From NCBI RefSeq assembly GCF_002283555.1, contig NZ_MVOI01000018.1:1-44701 (forward strand): DNA of 44,701 nucleotides. Reading direction: 5' to 3'. Both the position numbers and the translations under genes were made by a program. The DNA comes from Rubrivirga sp. SAORIC476. Lineage in GTDB: Bacteria; Bacteroidota; Rhodothermia; Rhodothermales; Rubricoccaceae. Positions 1 through 7,432 of this stretch are shown here, piece by piece; position 1 is the stretch's first letter; every line of letters starts with the position of its first letter. The notes under the pieces were generated by a model, which saw only the letters and a list, made by a program, of their open reading frames with translations, ran no database searches and was not told the DNA's origin.

Positions 1-474
1 GATCCCGATGTTGGCCTGGTACTCGTCCTCGGTGGCGCCGTCGTAGGTGCCGTCGCCGTTGGCGTCCTCCTGGAGGTTCACCTCGACGACCAGGCGGCCG
101 TTGCCCTCGTTGACCGTCGGGCGGATGTAGAAGGTGAAGTACTCGGCGCCGGTCGCGTCGACGCCCATGCCCGGCGCCTCGACCGAGAACCCGGCGAAGG
201 CCGTCGTGCCGCCCGCCATCGTCTCCGTGCCCGGGTCGACGCCGAGGTTGAGCGCCATGCCGTCCATGCCGTCACGGTCGGTGGTCGGGCCGGTGCCCGC
301 CCCGCCGTTGGAGCCACCGTAGAAGGCGCCCGCGTTCGACGTGTCACCGTCGTTGAAGTCGTCGAAGACGATCTGGGCGAACGCAGGCGCCGTAGCGAGC
401 GCGAAGAGAGCGAGGGCGAGCGAGGCGCGCTGCAGGCGAGAAGCCAGGGGCGCCGGGAGTAGCAGTCGGGTCAT
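1..474 (-). CDS. Secreted protein, N-terminal part (cut by window edge)
   Basis: The reading frame opens at an ATG and runs off the left edge, so only the first 158 residues are visible. The N-terminus is a clear signal peptide: a basic start, a hydrophobic stretch rich in Leu and Ala, and a likely cleavage after APAFAQ near residue 34. The mature part begins IVFDDFNDGDTSN and is rich in Gly, Asp and Thr, with Asp/Asn-rich turns (EDANGDGTYDG). That look is common in extracellular carbohydrate-binding beta-sandwich modules (CBM11-like), but I cannot confirm a family. It has its own well-formed promoter with operator-like palindromes, and the next gene is a LacI-type regulator on the same strand. 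A role in sugar or polysaccharide use is therefore a reasonable inference. Confidence 0.75.
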   Translation of the reverse strand, partial: MTRLLLPAPLASRLQRASLALALFALATAPAFAQIVFDDFNDGDTSNAGAFYGGSNGGAGTGPTTDRDGMDGMALNLGVDPGTETMAGGTTAFAGFSVEAPGMGVDATGAEYFTFYIRPTVNEGNGRLVVEVNLQEDANGDGTYDGATEDEYQANIGI

Positions 475-504
475 GAGAGAGAAGGTGGGGGTGGGAAGAC
501 TGAG

Positions 505-535
505 TCAAGGTACAGGCTACGAAAACCTTTTCAAA
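505..535 (-). promoter_or_regulatory. Bacteroidota-type promoter TTTG-N19-TACCTTGA
   Basis: On the minus strand a TTTG box (532-535) is followed after exactly 19 bases by TACCTTGA (505-512), which lies 30 bases before the ATG of the secreted protein gene. This matches the known Bacteroidota promoter (TTTG, 19-base spacer, TAnnTTTG) with one mismatch. An operator-like near-palindrome lies across the -33 box and the start of the spacer, so repressor binding would block RNA polymerase. Confidence 0.65.
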
Positions 536-554
536 GTGTTTTCTGAAGCGCTTC
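520..554. promoter_or_regulatory. Two LacI-type operator-like palindromes
   Basis: CGAAAACCTTTTCA at 520-533 differs at two positions from the perfect palindrome CGAAAAGCTTTTCG found in front of the LacI gene itself. A second, perfect 10-base palindrome, GAAGCGCTTC, lies at 545-554. LacI-family operators usually have this A-rich/CG/T-rich symmetric form. The first site overlaps the -33 box of the promoter of the secreted protein gene. That the neighbouring LacI protein binds here is an inference from site similarity and position. Confidence 0.5.
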
Positions 555-676
555 CAGGATGAGGCCTCCAACGCTCTCATTCCCACCCCAGGATCCGCCG
601 TTCCGTAGGCAGGGGATCAGGAAACGCCCCGTTCTGCCGACCTGGGGCGGTCACAGACGCCCCAGCGTCGGCGTCG

Positions 677-1690
677 TCAGACGGACACCGGCGTCGCCGT
701 TGACGCCCGGACCACCAGATCGACGGGCACCACCTGATGGTCGAAGTCGCCTTCGGGCAGCTCGCCATTGAGACGAGCGACGAGCCGCCCCACCGCCCGC
801 GCTCCGATCTCGCCGATCGAGACGCGCGCCGTCGTCAGGGGCGGGACGCCGTACTTGGCGCTCATCAACCCGTCGAACCCGGCAACCGCGATCTCGTCCG
901 GGACCGCGATCCCGAGCGTATGGAGCGCGCTCACGACGCCCATCGCGCAGTAGTCGTTTGCCGCCAGGATGGCGGTCGGGCGCACTGTGCTGGCCACGAT
1001 CGCCTCGGCCGCGACGAATCCATCCTTCCGGTCGTAGCCGCCCTCGAACTCCAGTTCGTCGGTGTCCTCGATCCCTGCAGCGGCCATCGCATCCCGGTAC
1101 CCGCGGGCGCGCTCTTTCGCATCGCCCGCCGTCTGAGGCCCGAGGACCAGCGCGATCTTGCGATGCCCCTGATCGAGGAGGTGCTGGGTCAGCGCGCGCG
1201 ACCCGCCGTAGTTGTCGAAGTTGAACACGTCGGCGGGGAGGCCCTCGGCGTAGGTGTTGATGAACACCACCGGCGCGCCCGTGTGAAGGATCGACGCCGC
1301 GGCAGGCGCGTCGAGCTCCGGCGCCATGACGATCAGCCCATCGACCCGCTTGTCGAGAAACTGCATGGCCTTCTGGAACTCGGCCTCGTGGCGGTGCGAC
1401 GTCGAAATGACGAGGATGAGTTCGTTCTCCCGCGCGGCCTCGTCGAGCGTGTTCAGCAACTCGGAGAAGAACTCCCCGTGGACCGACGGCAGGAGCACGC
1501 CGAGGGCGCCGGTCTTCTTGTTGAGCAGGCTGAGAGCCGCCGGATTGGGTGAGTAGCCCAGGTCCCGGGCTGCTTCGAGAACGAGGAGGCGCTTGTCCTC
1601 GCGGACCTTGCACGTGTTGTTGAGCACACGCGACACGGTCGCGATCGACACGCCCGCACGGCGCGCGACATCATGGATGGTGACACTCAT
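677..1690 (-). CDS. LacI-family transcriptional regulator
   Basis: A 337-residue protein of normal LacI length. The N-terminal helix-turn-helix is textbook: TIHDVARRAGVSIATVSRVL at residues 4-23. A hinge region around YSPNPAALSL (46-55) follows, then a periplasmic-binding-protein-like sugar-sensing domain from about residue 62 to 330. Such proteins repress sugar-use genes until an effector sugar binds. The gene has a TATCTTCC promoter element 25 bases before its ATG and a perfect 14-base palindrome overlapping the upstream box, so it probably represses itself. A related site precedes the secreted protein gene downstream on the same strand, the likely target. The effector sugar cannot be read from the sequence. 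Confidence 0.95.
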   Translation of the reverse strand: MSVTIHDVARRAGVSIATVSRVLNNTCKVREDKRLLVLEAARDLGYSPNPAALSLLNKKTGALGVLLPSVHGEFFSELLNTLDEAARENELILVISTSHRHEAEFQKAMQFLDKRVDGLIVMAPELDAPAAASILHTGAPVVFINTYAEGLPADVFNFDNYGGSRALTQHLLDQGHRKIALVLGPQTAGDAKERARGYRDAMAAAGIEDTDELEFEGGYDRKDGFVAAEAIVASTVRPTAILAANDYCAMGVVSALHTLGIAVPDEIAVAGFDGLMSAKYGVPPLTTARVSIGEIGARAVGRLVARLNGELPEGDFDHQVVPVDLVVRASTATPVSV

Positions 1691-1715
1691 GGGGCTCTCA
1701 CTGCATCGGGGGGCC

Positions 1716-1723
1716 GGAAGATA
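1716..1723 (-). promoter_or_regulatory. -7 promoter element of the lacI-type gene (TATCTTCC)
   Basis: TATCTTCC on the minus strand, 25 bases before the ATG. Exactly 19 bases further upstream is TTCG (1743-1746), a one-base variant of the Bacteroidota -33 box TTTG. The TTCG forms the end of the palindromic operator. Confidence 0.55.
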
Positions 1724-1742
1724 CCCGTGGCTCCGTGCTCGC

Positions 1743-1756
1743 CGAAAAGCTTTTCG
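1743..1756. promoter_or_regulatory. Perfect 14-bp palindrome, probable LacI autoregulatory operator
   Basis: CGAAAAGCTTTTCG is a perfect palindrome, placed so that one end is the -33 box of the promoter of the LacI-type gene. Position and symmetry suggest autorepression. A two-mismatch copy lies before the secreted protein gene. The site sits at the very end of the preceding NFACT-R gene's flank, just past its stop codon. Confidence 0.6.
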
Positions 1757-2140
1757 CTACGTGCTCGCCGGGTACACCTTCACCGACTCGTAGCGCCTCA
1801 GTTGCACCGAGCCTGCCTTCGCGCCGCGCGGCTTGGTCACGTCACACGCACGGCAGACGTGGACGTCCACCTTGCCGGTCGCGTTCTTGGCCTTGGAGTG
1901 GCGGACGGCCAGCTCGGCGGCCTTCTTCACGACCCACCGCGGCACCTCCTCCCCCTCCGGCGTCCGCACGACAACGTGGCTACCGGGCGTGCCCCCGCCC
2001 ACGTGGAGCCAGACGTCGTTGGGCCGGGCCACCTTGAACGTGAGCCGGTCGTTGTCGCGCGCCGTCTTGCCGACGAGCACCTCGTAGCCGTCGATATCGT
2101 GCGTGTCGTACTCGGCGAAGACGGGTTCCTTGCGGGCCAT
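1757..2140 (-). CDS. Stand-alone NFACT-R (DUF814) domain protein
   Basis: A 127-residue protein that consists of a single NFACT-R domain. Visible family features are FAEYDTHDIDGYEVLVGKTA near the N-terminus, the block NDVWLHVGGGTPGSHVV (residues about 41-57), and AAELAVRHSKAK with VHVCRACDVTKPRGAKAG in the second half. In RqcH/NEMF this domain is the C-terminal part that helps add alanine tails to stalled nascent chains; single-domain versions are known, with less clear roles. The N-terminal NFACT, HhH and coiled-coil parts are absent and there is no room for them upstream. The start is an ATG, with TAGGTTTC 22 bases before it. It is divergent from the tRNA-modification gene tsaC, 35 bases away. 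Confidence 0.85.
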   Translation of the reverse strand: MARKEPVFAEYDTHDIDGYEVLVGKTARDNDRLTFKVARPNDVWLHVGGGTPGSHVVVRTPEGEEVPRWVVKKAAELAVRHSKAKNATGKVDVHVCRACDVTKPRGAKAGSVQLRRYESVKVYPAST

Positions 2141-2162
2141 GGCGGTGGGATCTTGCGGCTCC

Positions 2163-2170
2163 GAAACCTA
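2163..2170 (-). promoter_or_regulatory. -7-like element TAGGTTTC before the NFACT-R gene
   Basis: TAGGTTTC on the minus strand lies 22 bases before the ATG and matches TAnnTTTG at all but the last base. No clear -33 box is seen. It sits in the short region shared with the divergent tsaC gene. Confidence 0.4.
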
Positions 2171-2175
2171 GCCCC

Positions 2176-3108
2176 GTGCGCACGCTCCTGACGCGAGACC
2201 CCGACGAAGCCGCCGCCGTGCTCCGGCGCGGAGGGCTGTGCGTGCTGCCCACAGAGACGGTCTACGGGCTCGCCGCGCTCGCCTACGACGCCGACGCGGT
2301 GCGGCGCGTGTTCGAGGCCAAGGGGCGGCCGTCGGACAACCCCCTCATCGTCCACCTCGGAGAGGCCGCCGAGGCGGACGAGGTAGCGCACGTCACCGCC
2401 CTCGGGGGGGACCTGCTCCGCGCCTTCGCGCCGGGACCGCTGACCGTGGTCCTGCCTGCGCGCCCGGGCCTGCCGCCTGCCGTCACGGCTGGGCTCGGCA
2501 CCGTCGCCGTGCGCGTGCCCTTGGCGCCGCTGGCGCGCGCCGTGCTGCGGTCGACCGGCCCCCTGGTCGCCCCATCAGCCAACCGGAGCGGACGTCCGAG
2601 TCCGACGACCTGGGCGGCGGCGGCCGAGGACCTCGACGGGCGGGTCGATGCCATCCTGCAGGGTCCGCCGACGACCGTCGGGCTGGAATCGACCGTGGTC
2701 GACGCCACGGGCGACGTGCCGCTGGTGTTGCGACCGGGGGCCGTGACGCTGGACGCTCTCGAGGCGCAGTTTCCGGCGTCTCGCGCTGTCGCCGCCGAGG
2801 CAGAGCAGACGCGCCGTTCACCCGGCACCCGGCACCGCCACTACGCACCGCGGGCTCAGGTGCACCTCGTCGCACCAGGCGATGCCTCTCCGTCGGGCGA
2901 CGCCGCCTGGATCGGCCTCTCCCCTCCCCCGTCCGGCTATGCGCTCGCCACGGTCTGCCCCGACGTGGAGGCCTACGCGCGCCAGTTGTTCGACGCGTTC
3001 CGCCGTGCCGATGCCGCCCAGCTCTCCCGCATCGACGCCGAGGCGGTGCCGGAGGTCGGCCTGGGGGTCGCCGTCATGGACCGGCTCCGACGGGCCGCAG
3101 CGGGCTGA
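2176..3108 (+). CDS. tsaC: L-threonylcarbamoyladenylate synthase (Sua5/YwlC type)
   Basis: It makes threonylcarbamoyl-AMP from threonine, bicarbonate and ATP, the first step of the universal t6A modification of tRNAs that read ANN codons. At 310 residues it is the long Sua5 form. The YrdC-like catalytic domain covers about residues 1-190, with PTETVYGLAA (25-34), KGRPSDNPLIVH (49-60) and APSANRSGRPSPT (around 132-144). The linker with SPGTRHRHYAP, which closes over the active site in Sua5, is at about 214-224, followed by a C-terminal Rossmann-like domain. The start is a GTG; no Shine-Dalgarno sequence is seen. The partner genes tsaB, tsaD and tsaE are not in the window. Confidence 0.93.
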   Translation: MRTLLTRDPDEAAAVLRRGGLCVLPTETVYGLAALAYDADAVRRVFEAKGRPSDNPLIVHLGEAAEADEVAHVTALGGDLLRAFAPGPLTVVLPARPGLPPAVTAGLGTVAVRVPLAPLARAVLRSTGPLVAPSANRSGRPSPTTWAAAAEDLDGRVDAILQGPPTTVGLESTVVDATGDVPLVLRPGAVTLDALEAQFPASRAVAAEAEQTRRSPGTRHRHYAPRAQVHLVAPGDASPSGDAAWIGLSPPPSGYALATVCPDVEAYARQLFDAFRRADAAQLSRIDAEAVPEVGLGVAVMDRLRRAAAG

Positions 3109-3181
3109 ATGCCGGGGAGCACACGGGCGTCCGCCTCGCCGTTCATGGAGAGGCACCTCCCCCGAAACCACGTCTCACCCG

Positions 3182-3631
3182 CTAGCCGCCTACGACGCCG
3201 CGGCCGACGTACATGAGGATGAAGAGCACCAGCCAGACGAGGTTGCCGATGCCGAGGCCCGCCGCGAGTCGCTTCCGGCCGGACTCCGCCTCCGGCGTCC
3301 CGACCCCCGCGACCAGCTTGTTCCACCCCGTCCGGATGAGCAGCAGTTGCACGGCGACCAGGATCAGCCCGAGCGTCAGAGCGGTGTGGTAGGGCCACGT
3401 GTTGTACTGGGCCTCGAAGCCGAGCTGCATGCCGAGCGTCCAGTTGGCGACCGCGAACCCGTAGAACAGGACCGCGGACCCGTTCATCGCGCCGACCACC
3501 TTGCCCCCCTCAGCCGCTCCGGGCCTCATGGCGCTGCGCACCAGCGCCGGGAGCGCGGACGCCATGCCGAACCACGCGGCGGCGAACAGCACGTGCAGGG
3601 CGAGGACGACGGTGTGAACGAGGGGAAGCAT
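3182..3631 (-). CDS. Small integral membrane protein, about four helices
   Basis: A 149-residue, very hydrophobic protein. Four membrane segments are visible: residues about 5-30 (VVLALHVLFAAAWFGMA), 48-72, 80-98 (TALTLGLILVAVQLLLI) and 123-145 (IGNLVWLVLFILMYVG). Conserved-looking features are His13 and Trp20 in helix 1 and a Gly-Asn-Leu-Val-Trp stretch in helix 4. The layout resembles small CopD- or DUF2269-like membrane proteins, but I do not recognise it firmly and give no function. A consensus TAGCTTTG promoter element lies 20 bases before the ATG. The gene faces tsaC tail to tail. Confidence 0.75.
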   Translation of the reverse strand: MLPLVHTVVLALHVLFAAAWFGMASALPALVRSAMRPGAAEGGKVVGAMNGSAVLFYGFAVANWTLGMQLGFEAQYNTWPYHTALTLGLILVAVQLLLIRTGWNKLVAGVGTPEAESGRKRLAAGLGIGNLVWLVLFILMYVGRGVVGG

Positions 3632-3651
3632 GGTCCGAGGGGTGAGGTCCC

Positions 3652-3659
3652 CAAAGCTA
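3652..3659 (-). promoter_or_regulatory. -7 element TAGCTTTG (full Bacteroidota consensus)
   Basis: TAGCTTTG on the minus strand matches TAnnTTTG completely and lies 20 bases before the ATG of the small membrane protein gene. It overlaps the stop codon of the upstream RidA gene. No good -33 box is visible at the expected distance. Confidence 0.5.
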
Positions 3660-4034
3660 CGGTGTCGCGTCGCGCTTCACGACCGCGTCTACCTCCACCT
3701 CGACGAGCAAGTCCGGCGCGATGAGCGCCGAGACCGCCAGCATCGTCGCCGCGGGTGGGTGAGCGCCGAACGCCTCCGCGTGGGCTCGCCCGACCGCCTC
3801 CGCGTCGGCCATGTCGACCACGAACATGCGGGTGCGAATCACATCCTCGGGGCGACCGCCCAATTCGGCCAGTGCGTCCAGGGCGATGCGGAAGGCCGCC
3901 GATGCCTGGACGTACGCGTCCGGCCCAGGCGCCGTCGTCCCGGCCACCGCGATCACGTCCCCGAGGCGAACGGCTCGGCGGTAGCCATACACCGCTTCCC
4001 ACTCTGCGCCACTCGTGACCGTCCGGCGGCTCAC
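3657..4034 (-). CDS. RidA/YjgF/YER057c-family protein
   Basis: A 125-residue protein of typical RidA length. Family features are the start SGAEWEAVYGYRRAVRLGD, the segment VAGTTAPGPDAYVQASAAFR, and in the last third PEDVIRTRMFVVDM with PAATMLAV and a final strand LLVEVEVDAVV. In enzymatically active RidA the Arg in the R-T-R-M-F region binds the carboxylate of 2-aminoacrylate-type imines, and deamination follows. Here R-T-R-M is present, so activity is plausible. The GTG start overlaps the stop of the PAP2 gene by four bases (GTGA), so the two are translationally coupled. The frame stays open far upstream, but that extension lies antisense-shifted inside the PAP2 gene and was rejected. Confidence 0.88.
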   Translation of the reverse strand: MSRRTVTSGAEWEAVYGYRRAVRLGDVIAVAGTTAPGPDAYVQASAAFRIALDALAELGGRPEDVIRTRMFVVDMADAEAVGRAHAEAFGAHPPAATMLAVSALIAPDLLVEVEVDAVVKRDATP

Positions 4035-4708
4035 AGCGGGATCACGATCCGGACCGGCTGGGCCGCGGCCTCGTCCCCGAACACGTCCGGCATCAGGAAG
4101 TGGACCGCCGCGCCCGTCGCCATGCCGATGGCCGCTCCCGCCAGCACGTCGCTCGGGTAGTGGACCCCGTGCCAGACGCGCGCCACGCCCATCGTGCCCG
4201 CCCATGCCGCCGCCGGCAGGACCACGTACCACTCGGGGTAGCTCAGGCTGACCGACGTCGCGATCACGAAGGCCGTCGAGGTGTGACCGGAGGGAAACGA
4301 GTGCGGGTCGAACACCTCGTCGCCCTGGTGGCCGCGGTCGCGCGCCGAGACCCCCTCCACCGCGACGTAGGGCCGGGGCCGGTTGATGAGGTTCTTCAGG
4401 GCGAACGTCACCCCGAAGTTGGCCGCCTGCGCGACGGTCAGCCGGAGGGCCGGATCGAGATCGGCGTCGGCCAGGGCAGCCCCGGCCCAGAGCGCGGGCG
4501 CCGCGCCGAAGTAGACCGGATAGGCCGTCTCGTTCACGACGCGGAGCGGCACCACCACGGCCGGGTTCTCCCACGCGTACACGGACAGGAGCAGCCCCAC
4601 TTCGTACGGCTCGGTCTTGGGCGGCAGCGCCGTCGTGTCGACGGCAGCAGGCTGGGCCGCCAGAGGAGCGGTGAGGGTGAGGGCGATCAGAGACAGGACG
4701 AGACGCAT
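4031..4708 (-). CDS. PAP2-family phosphatase, secreted or membrane-associated
   Basis: A 225-residue protein with a signal peptide (MRLVLSLIALTLTAPLAAQ) and all three motifs of the PAP2/acid phosphatase superfamily: KNLINRPRPYV, then FPSGHTSTAF, then ARVWHGVHYPSDVLAG with the catalytic His and Asp. It probably removes phosphate from a lipid such as phosphatidic acid, undecaprenyl pyrophosphate or a lipid A precursor on the outer side of the inner membrane. The exact substrate is not readable. A start 13 codons upstream would spoil the signal peptide, so the internal ATG was chosen. TAGCTTGC lies only three bases before this ATG; if it is a promoter the transcript would be leaderless. Confidence 0.9.
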   Translation of the reverse strand: MRLVLSLIALTLTAPLAAQPAAVDTTALPPKTEPYEVGLLLSVYAWENPAVVVPLRVVNETAYPVYFGAAPALWAGAALADADLDPALRLTVAQAANFGVTFALKNLINRPRPYVAVEGVSARDRGHQGDEVFDPHSFPSGHTSTAFVIATSVSLSYPEWYVVLPAAAWAGTMGVARVWHGVHYPSDVLAGAAIGMATGAAVHFLMPDVFGDEAAAQPVRIVIPL

Positions 4709-4752
4709 GCCGCAAGCTATCCCGCCCCTGCGCGGACGTTCCCCCAAACGCG

Positions 4753-4784
4753 AGACGCCGCCCAGGCGAACCCAGGCGGCGTCT
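4753..4784 (-). terminator. Hairpin downstream of recA
   Basis: A perfect 10-base-pair stem (AGACGCCGCC paired with GGCGGCGTCT, 12-base loop) starts 21 bases after the recA stop codon. On the minus strand only a short T stretch (GTTTG) follows, so it is a GC-rich terminator with a weak U tract. Confidence 0.55.
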
Positions 4785-4805
4785 ATGGAATGACGAGTCG
4801 AGAGG

Positions 4806-5894
4806 CTACGCGTCGACGAGTTCGTCCTCCTCGACCGAAGTCTCGGGGGCTTCCGGAGCCGGCGCGTCGGGGTCGGGCATCATGCCCAGCGCGATCTTGA
4901 CCGCCTGCTTGACGGCCTCGCGGCGGTCGTCGTTGGTCTTCAGCCACTCCTTGGTGGCCTCGCGACCCTGGCCGATGCGCTCCTCGCCATACGAGTACCA
5001 CGAGCCCGACTTCTGGATCACGTCGTGCTCCAGCCCGAGGTCGATCAGCTCGCCGAGGCTGGAGACGCCCTCGCCGTAGATGATGTCGAACTCGGCCTGC
5101 CGGAACGGCGGCGCCACCTTGTTCTTCACGATCTTGACGCGCGTCCGGTTGCCCGTCACCTCCTGGCCGTCCTTGATGGCGCCGATGCGGCGGATGTCCA
5201 TACGGACCGACGCGTAGAACTTGAGCGCGCGGCCACCGGCAGTCGTCTCGGGGCTGCCAAACATGACGCCGATCTTCATCCGGATCTGGTTGATGAAGAT
5301 CAGGATCGTGTTGGTCCGCTTGATGGTGCCGGTGATCTTGCGGAGCGCCTGGCTCATGAGCCGGGCCTGGATGCCGACGTGGCTGGCGCCCATCTCGCCC
5401 TCGATCTCAGCCTTCGGCACGAGCGCGGCGACGGAGTCGATCACGACCACGTCGATGGCGCCGGAGCGGACCAGCATGTCGCAGATCTCGAGCGCCTGCT
5501 CGCCGGTGTCCGGCTGAGACATCAGGAGGTCGTCCGTGTTGACGCCCAGCTTCTCAGCATAGGTCGGGTCGAAGGCGTGCTCGGCGTCGATGAAGGCGCA
5601 GGTGCCACCGAGCTTCTGCGCCTCGGCGATGATCTGGGTCGCCAGCGTCGTCTTGCCGGACGACTCGGGGCCGTAGATCTCGATGATGCGGCCGCGGGGC
5701 ACGCCGCCGATGCCGAGCGCGTGGTCGAGCGTCAGCGAGCCCGTCGAGATGGCGTCCATCTCGACCGGCGGGGCGTCGCCCATCTTCATGACGGCGCCTT
5801 TGCCGAATTGCTTGTCGATCTGCTTCATGGCCAGGTCGAGGGCTTTCGACTTGGCCGCAGCGTCGGCGGGAATGGTTGCGGGAGACTTCGCCAT
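4806..5894 (-). CDS. recA: Recombinase RecA
   Basis: The DNA strand-exchange protein that also triggers the SOS response. 362 residues, normal length. Walker A is GPESSGKT at 75-82, Walker B is VVVIDS at about 149-154, and loop L2 with [20 protein letters not shown] spans about 202-221. The C-terminus is acidic ([12 protein letters not shown]), as expected. A start 35 codons upstream is open but reads through the promoter region and is not conserved-looking, so MAKSPATIP was chosen. It is the last gene of a pgsA-pyrE-cinA-recA run, but the 188-base gap to cinA holds a perfect inverted repeat and a possible promoter, which suggests separate, damage-controlled transcription. Confidence 0.98.
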   Translation of the reverse strand: MAKSPATIPADAAAKSKALDLAMKQIDKQFGKGAVMKMGDAPPVEMDAISTGSLTLDHALGIGGVPRGRIIEIYGPESSGKTTLATQIIAEAQKLGGTCAFIDAEHAFDPTYAEKLGVNTDDLLMSQPDTGEQALEICDMLVRSGAIDVVVIDSVAALVPKAEIEGEMGASHVGIQARLMSQALRKITGTIKRTNTILIFINQIRMKIGVMFGSPETTAGGRALKFYASVRMDIRRIGAIKDGQEVTGNRTRVKIVKNKVAPPFRQAEFDIIYGEGVSSLGELIDLGLEHDVIQKSGSWYSYGEERIGQGREATKEWLKTNDDRREAVKQAVKIALGMMPDPDAPAPEAPETSVEEDELVDA

Positions 5895-5989
5895 GAGGGC
5901 AGGGCTCCGAAGAGCAGCTGTTGAATGAGTGGAGGGCCGAGGTTGTGGCCCCTCAGGCAGGGGGAACGCGACAGGGTACCGCCTCCAGG

Positions 5990-6007
5990 GTGACACCATC
6001 GTGTCAC
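5990..6007. promoter_or_regulatory. Perfect inverted repeat GTGACAC-N4-GTGTCAC upstream of recA
   Basis: Two 7-base arms separated by four bases (CATC), 96-113 bases before the recA ATG. A weak promoter-like TACCCTGT (5971-5978, minus strand) lies downstream, so the repeat would cover the -33 region. Symmetry, position and the gene behind it make it a candidate operator for a LexA-like SOS repressor. It does not match the Escherichia coli or Bacillus SOS boxes, so this is an inference. Confidence 0.5.
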
Positions 6008-6082
6008 GTCCCGATGACCTTTAGACCGCCGTGAAGGACAGACGTAACCTCGGCCGCCCGGAAAAGTTGAGGAGGCTCCGAA

Positions 6083-7342
6083 CTACGCGCCTCGAAGCAG
6101 CTGACGCCGGACGAGGTTGAGCACGGCTGTCACGGAAAGGGCGATGTTGGTCGCCCGGTCCGGCGTGAACTGCAGGCAGACGGCGCGCGTCGAGACGCCG
6201 TCGTCGTAGGCGAGCCACACCGTCCCGACGGGCTTTTCGGGCGTTCCGCCGCCGGGTCCCGCGATGCCGGTCGTGGAGACCCCGATGTCGGCGCCGAACC
6301 GCGTGCGGGCCCCTGCGGCCATGGCGAGCGCGACGGCCTCGCTGACCGCTCCCTCCACCTCGATCAGGTCGGCGGGGACGCCGAGGAGGTCGGTCTTGGC
6401 TTCGTTGCTGTAGGCGATCACGCCTCCCTGGAACACACCGCTCGCACCGGGAACCTCCGTGACGCGGCTGGCGATGGCCCCGCCGGTGCAGCTCTCGGCG
6501 ACGGCCAGCCGCAGCCCGCGCTCCCGCAGCGCCTCGTTGACGACCGCCGCTAGCGTCGTCCGCTCCTCCCCGTAGACGAGCGTTCCGAGTCCGTCGCGAA
6601 CGGCATCCGTGGCCGCGTCGAGAGCGTGTTGGGCGGCTTCCCGGTCGGCCCCACGAGCCGTGATCCGGAGGCGCACTTCACCGAGGCCGGGGAGGTAGGC
6701 CAGCGTCAGCCCCTCGGGGAGTCCCTCGACCTGCTCGCCGATCATGGCTGCGAGGTCGCTCTCCCCCTTCCCCGCCGTCAGCAGCGTCCGCGAGAGCACA
6801 ACGGCGTCCTGGAGCGCCGCCAGCCGCGGCAGCACGGCTTCTTCGGCGAGCACCTTCATCTCGTGCGGGACGCCGGGCATCATCGCCACGATCTGGCGGC
6901 GGCCGTCGTCGAGGTCGCGCGTGCCCCAGAGGCCGGGCGCGCTGCCCTTGGGGTTGTGGAGCGGCTCGAACCCGTCCGGCACCTCGGCCATGAGGCGCCC
7001 GACGGCGGGCATCGTCCGCCCGCGGGCCGCGTAGCGATTCTCGATCCAGGTCAGCACGTCCGGGCGAACGGTGACACCGACGCCGAACGCGCGCGCCACG
7101 GCCTCCTTCGTGACGTCGTCGTGCGTTGGGCCGAGGCCGCCGGTGACGACGATGAGAGCCGCCCCATCGTCGGTGGCTCGGTCGATGGCAGTCACGATGG
7201 CGTCCACGTCGTCGCGCACTGTCTCGCTGCGGAGCACGTCCACGCCGACCTCGGCGAGGCGCTCGCCCAACCAGGCGGCGTTCGTGTTGACGATCTGGCC
7301 GAGGAGGATCTCGTCGCCGACGGTGAGGAGGAGACCGGTCAT
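6083..7342 (-). CDS. cinA: CinA-family nicotinamide-nucleotide amidohydrolase
   Basis: A 419-residue two-domain CinA. The N-terminal molybdopterin-binding-like (COG1058) domain starts TGLLLTVGDEILLGQIVNTN and carries VVTGGLGPTHDDVTKEAV near residue 75. The C-terminal domain (about 255-415) has the NMN deamidase signature VAESCTGGAIASRVTEVPG and STTGIAGPGGGTPEKPVG. The enzyme recycles nicotinamide mononucleotide to nicotinate mononucleotide in the pyridine nucleotide cycle; in several Gram-positive bacteria it is also linked to competence. It lies just upstream of recA, a common arrangement. The ATG chosen is 16 codons inside the longest frame, because the family starts directly with this strand. 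Confidence 0.95.
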   Translation of the reverse strand: MTGLLLTVGDEILLGQIVNTNAAWLGERLAEVGVDVLRSETVRDDVDAIVTAIDRATDDGAALIVVTGGLGPTHDDVTKEAVARAFGVGVTVRPDVLTWIENRYAARGRTMPAVGRLMAEVPDGFEPLHNPKGSAPGLWGTRDLDDGRRQIVAMMPGVPHEMKVLAEEAVLPRLAALQDAVVLSRTLLTAGKGESDLAAMIGEQVEGLPEGLTLAYLPGLGEVRLRITARGADREAAQHALDAATDAVRDGLGTLVYGEERTTLAAVVNEALRERGLRLAVAESCTGGAIASRVTEVPGASGVFQGGVIAYSNEAKTDLLGVPADLIEVEGAVSEAVALAMAAGARTRFGADIGVSTTGIAGPGGGTPEKPVGTVWLAYDDGVSTRAVCLQFTPDRATNIALSVTAVLNLVRRQLLRGA

Positions 7343-7432
7343 GGTGCGGAGCGATGCAAAAGGGAGGGAAGCCACTGGGCACCTCCTCAACCCCTCTGTG
7401 CCGTCGTGGTGCCGGGGCCCCCGATGACCGCC

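Noticed and set aside
4712-4719. TAGCTTGC as the promoter of the PAP2 gene
   Set aside because: It lies three bases before the ATG, so it would need a leaderless transcript. Kept only as a remark.
5895-5999. A 35-residue N-terminal extension of RecA
   Set aside because: It reads through the upstream regulatory region and has nothing in common with RecA N-termini; the internal ATG gives a standard protein.
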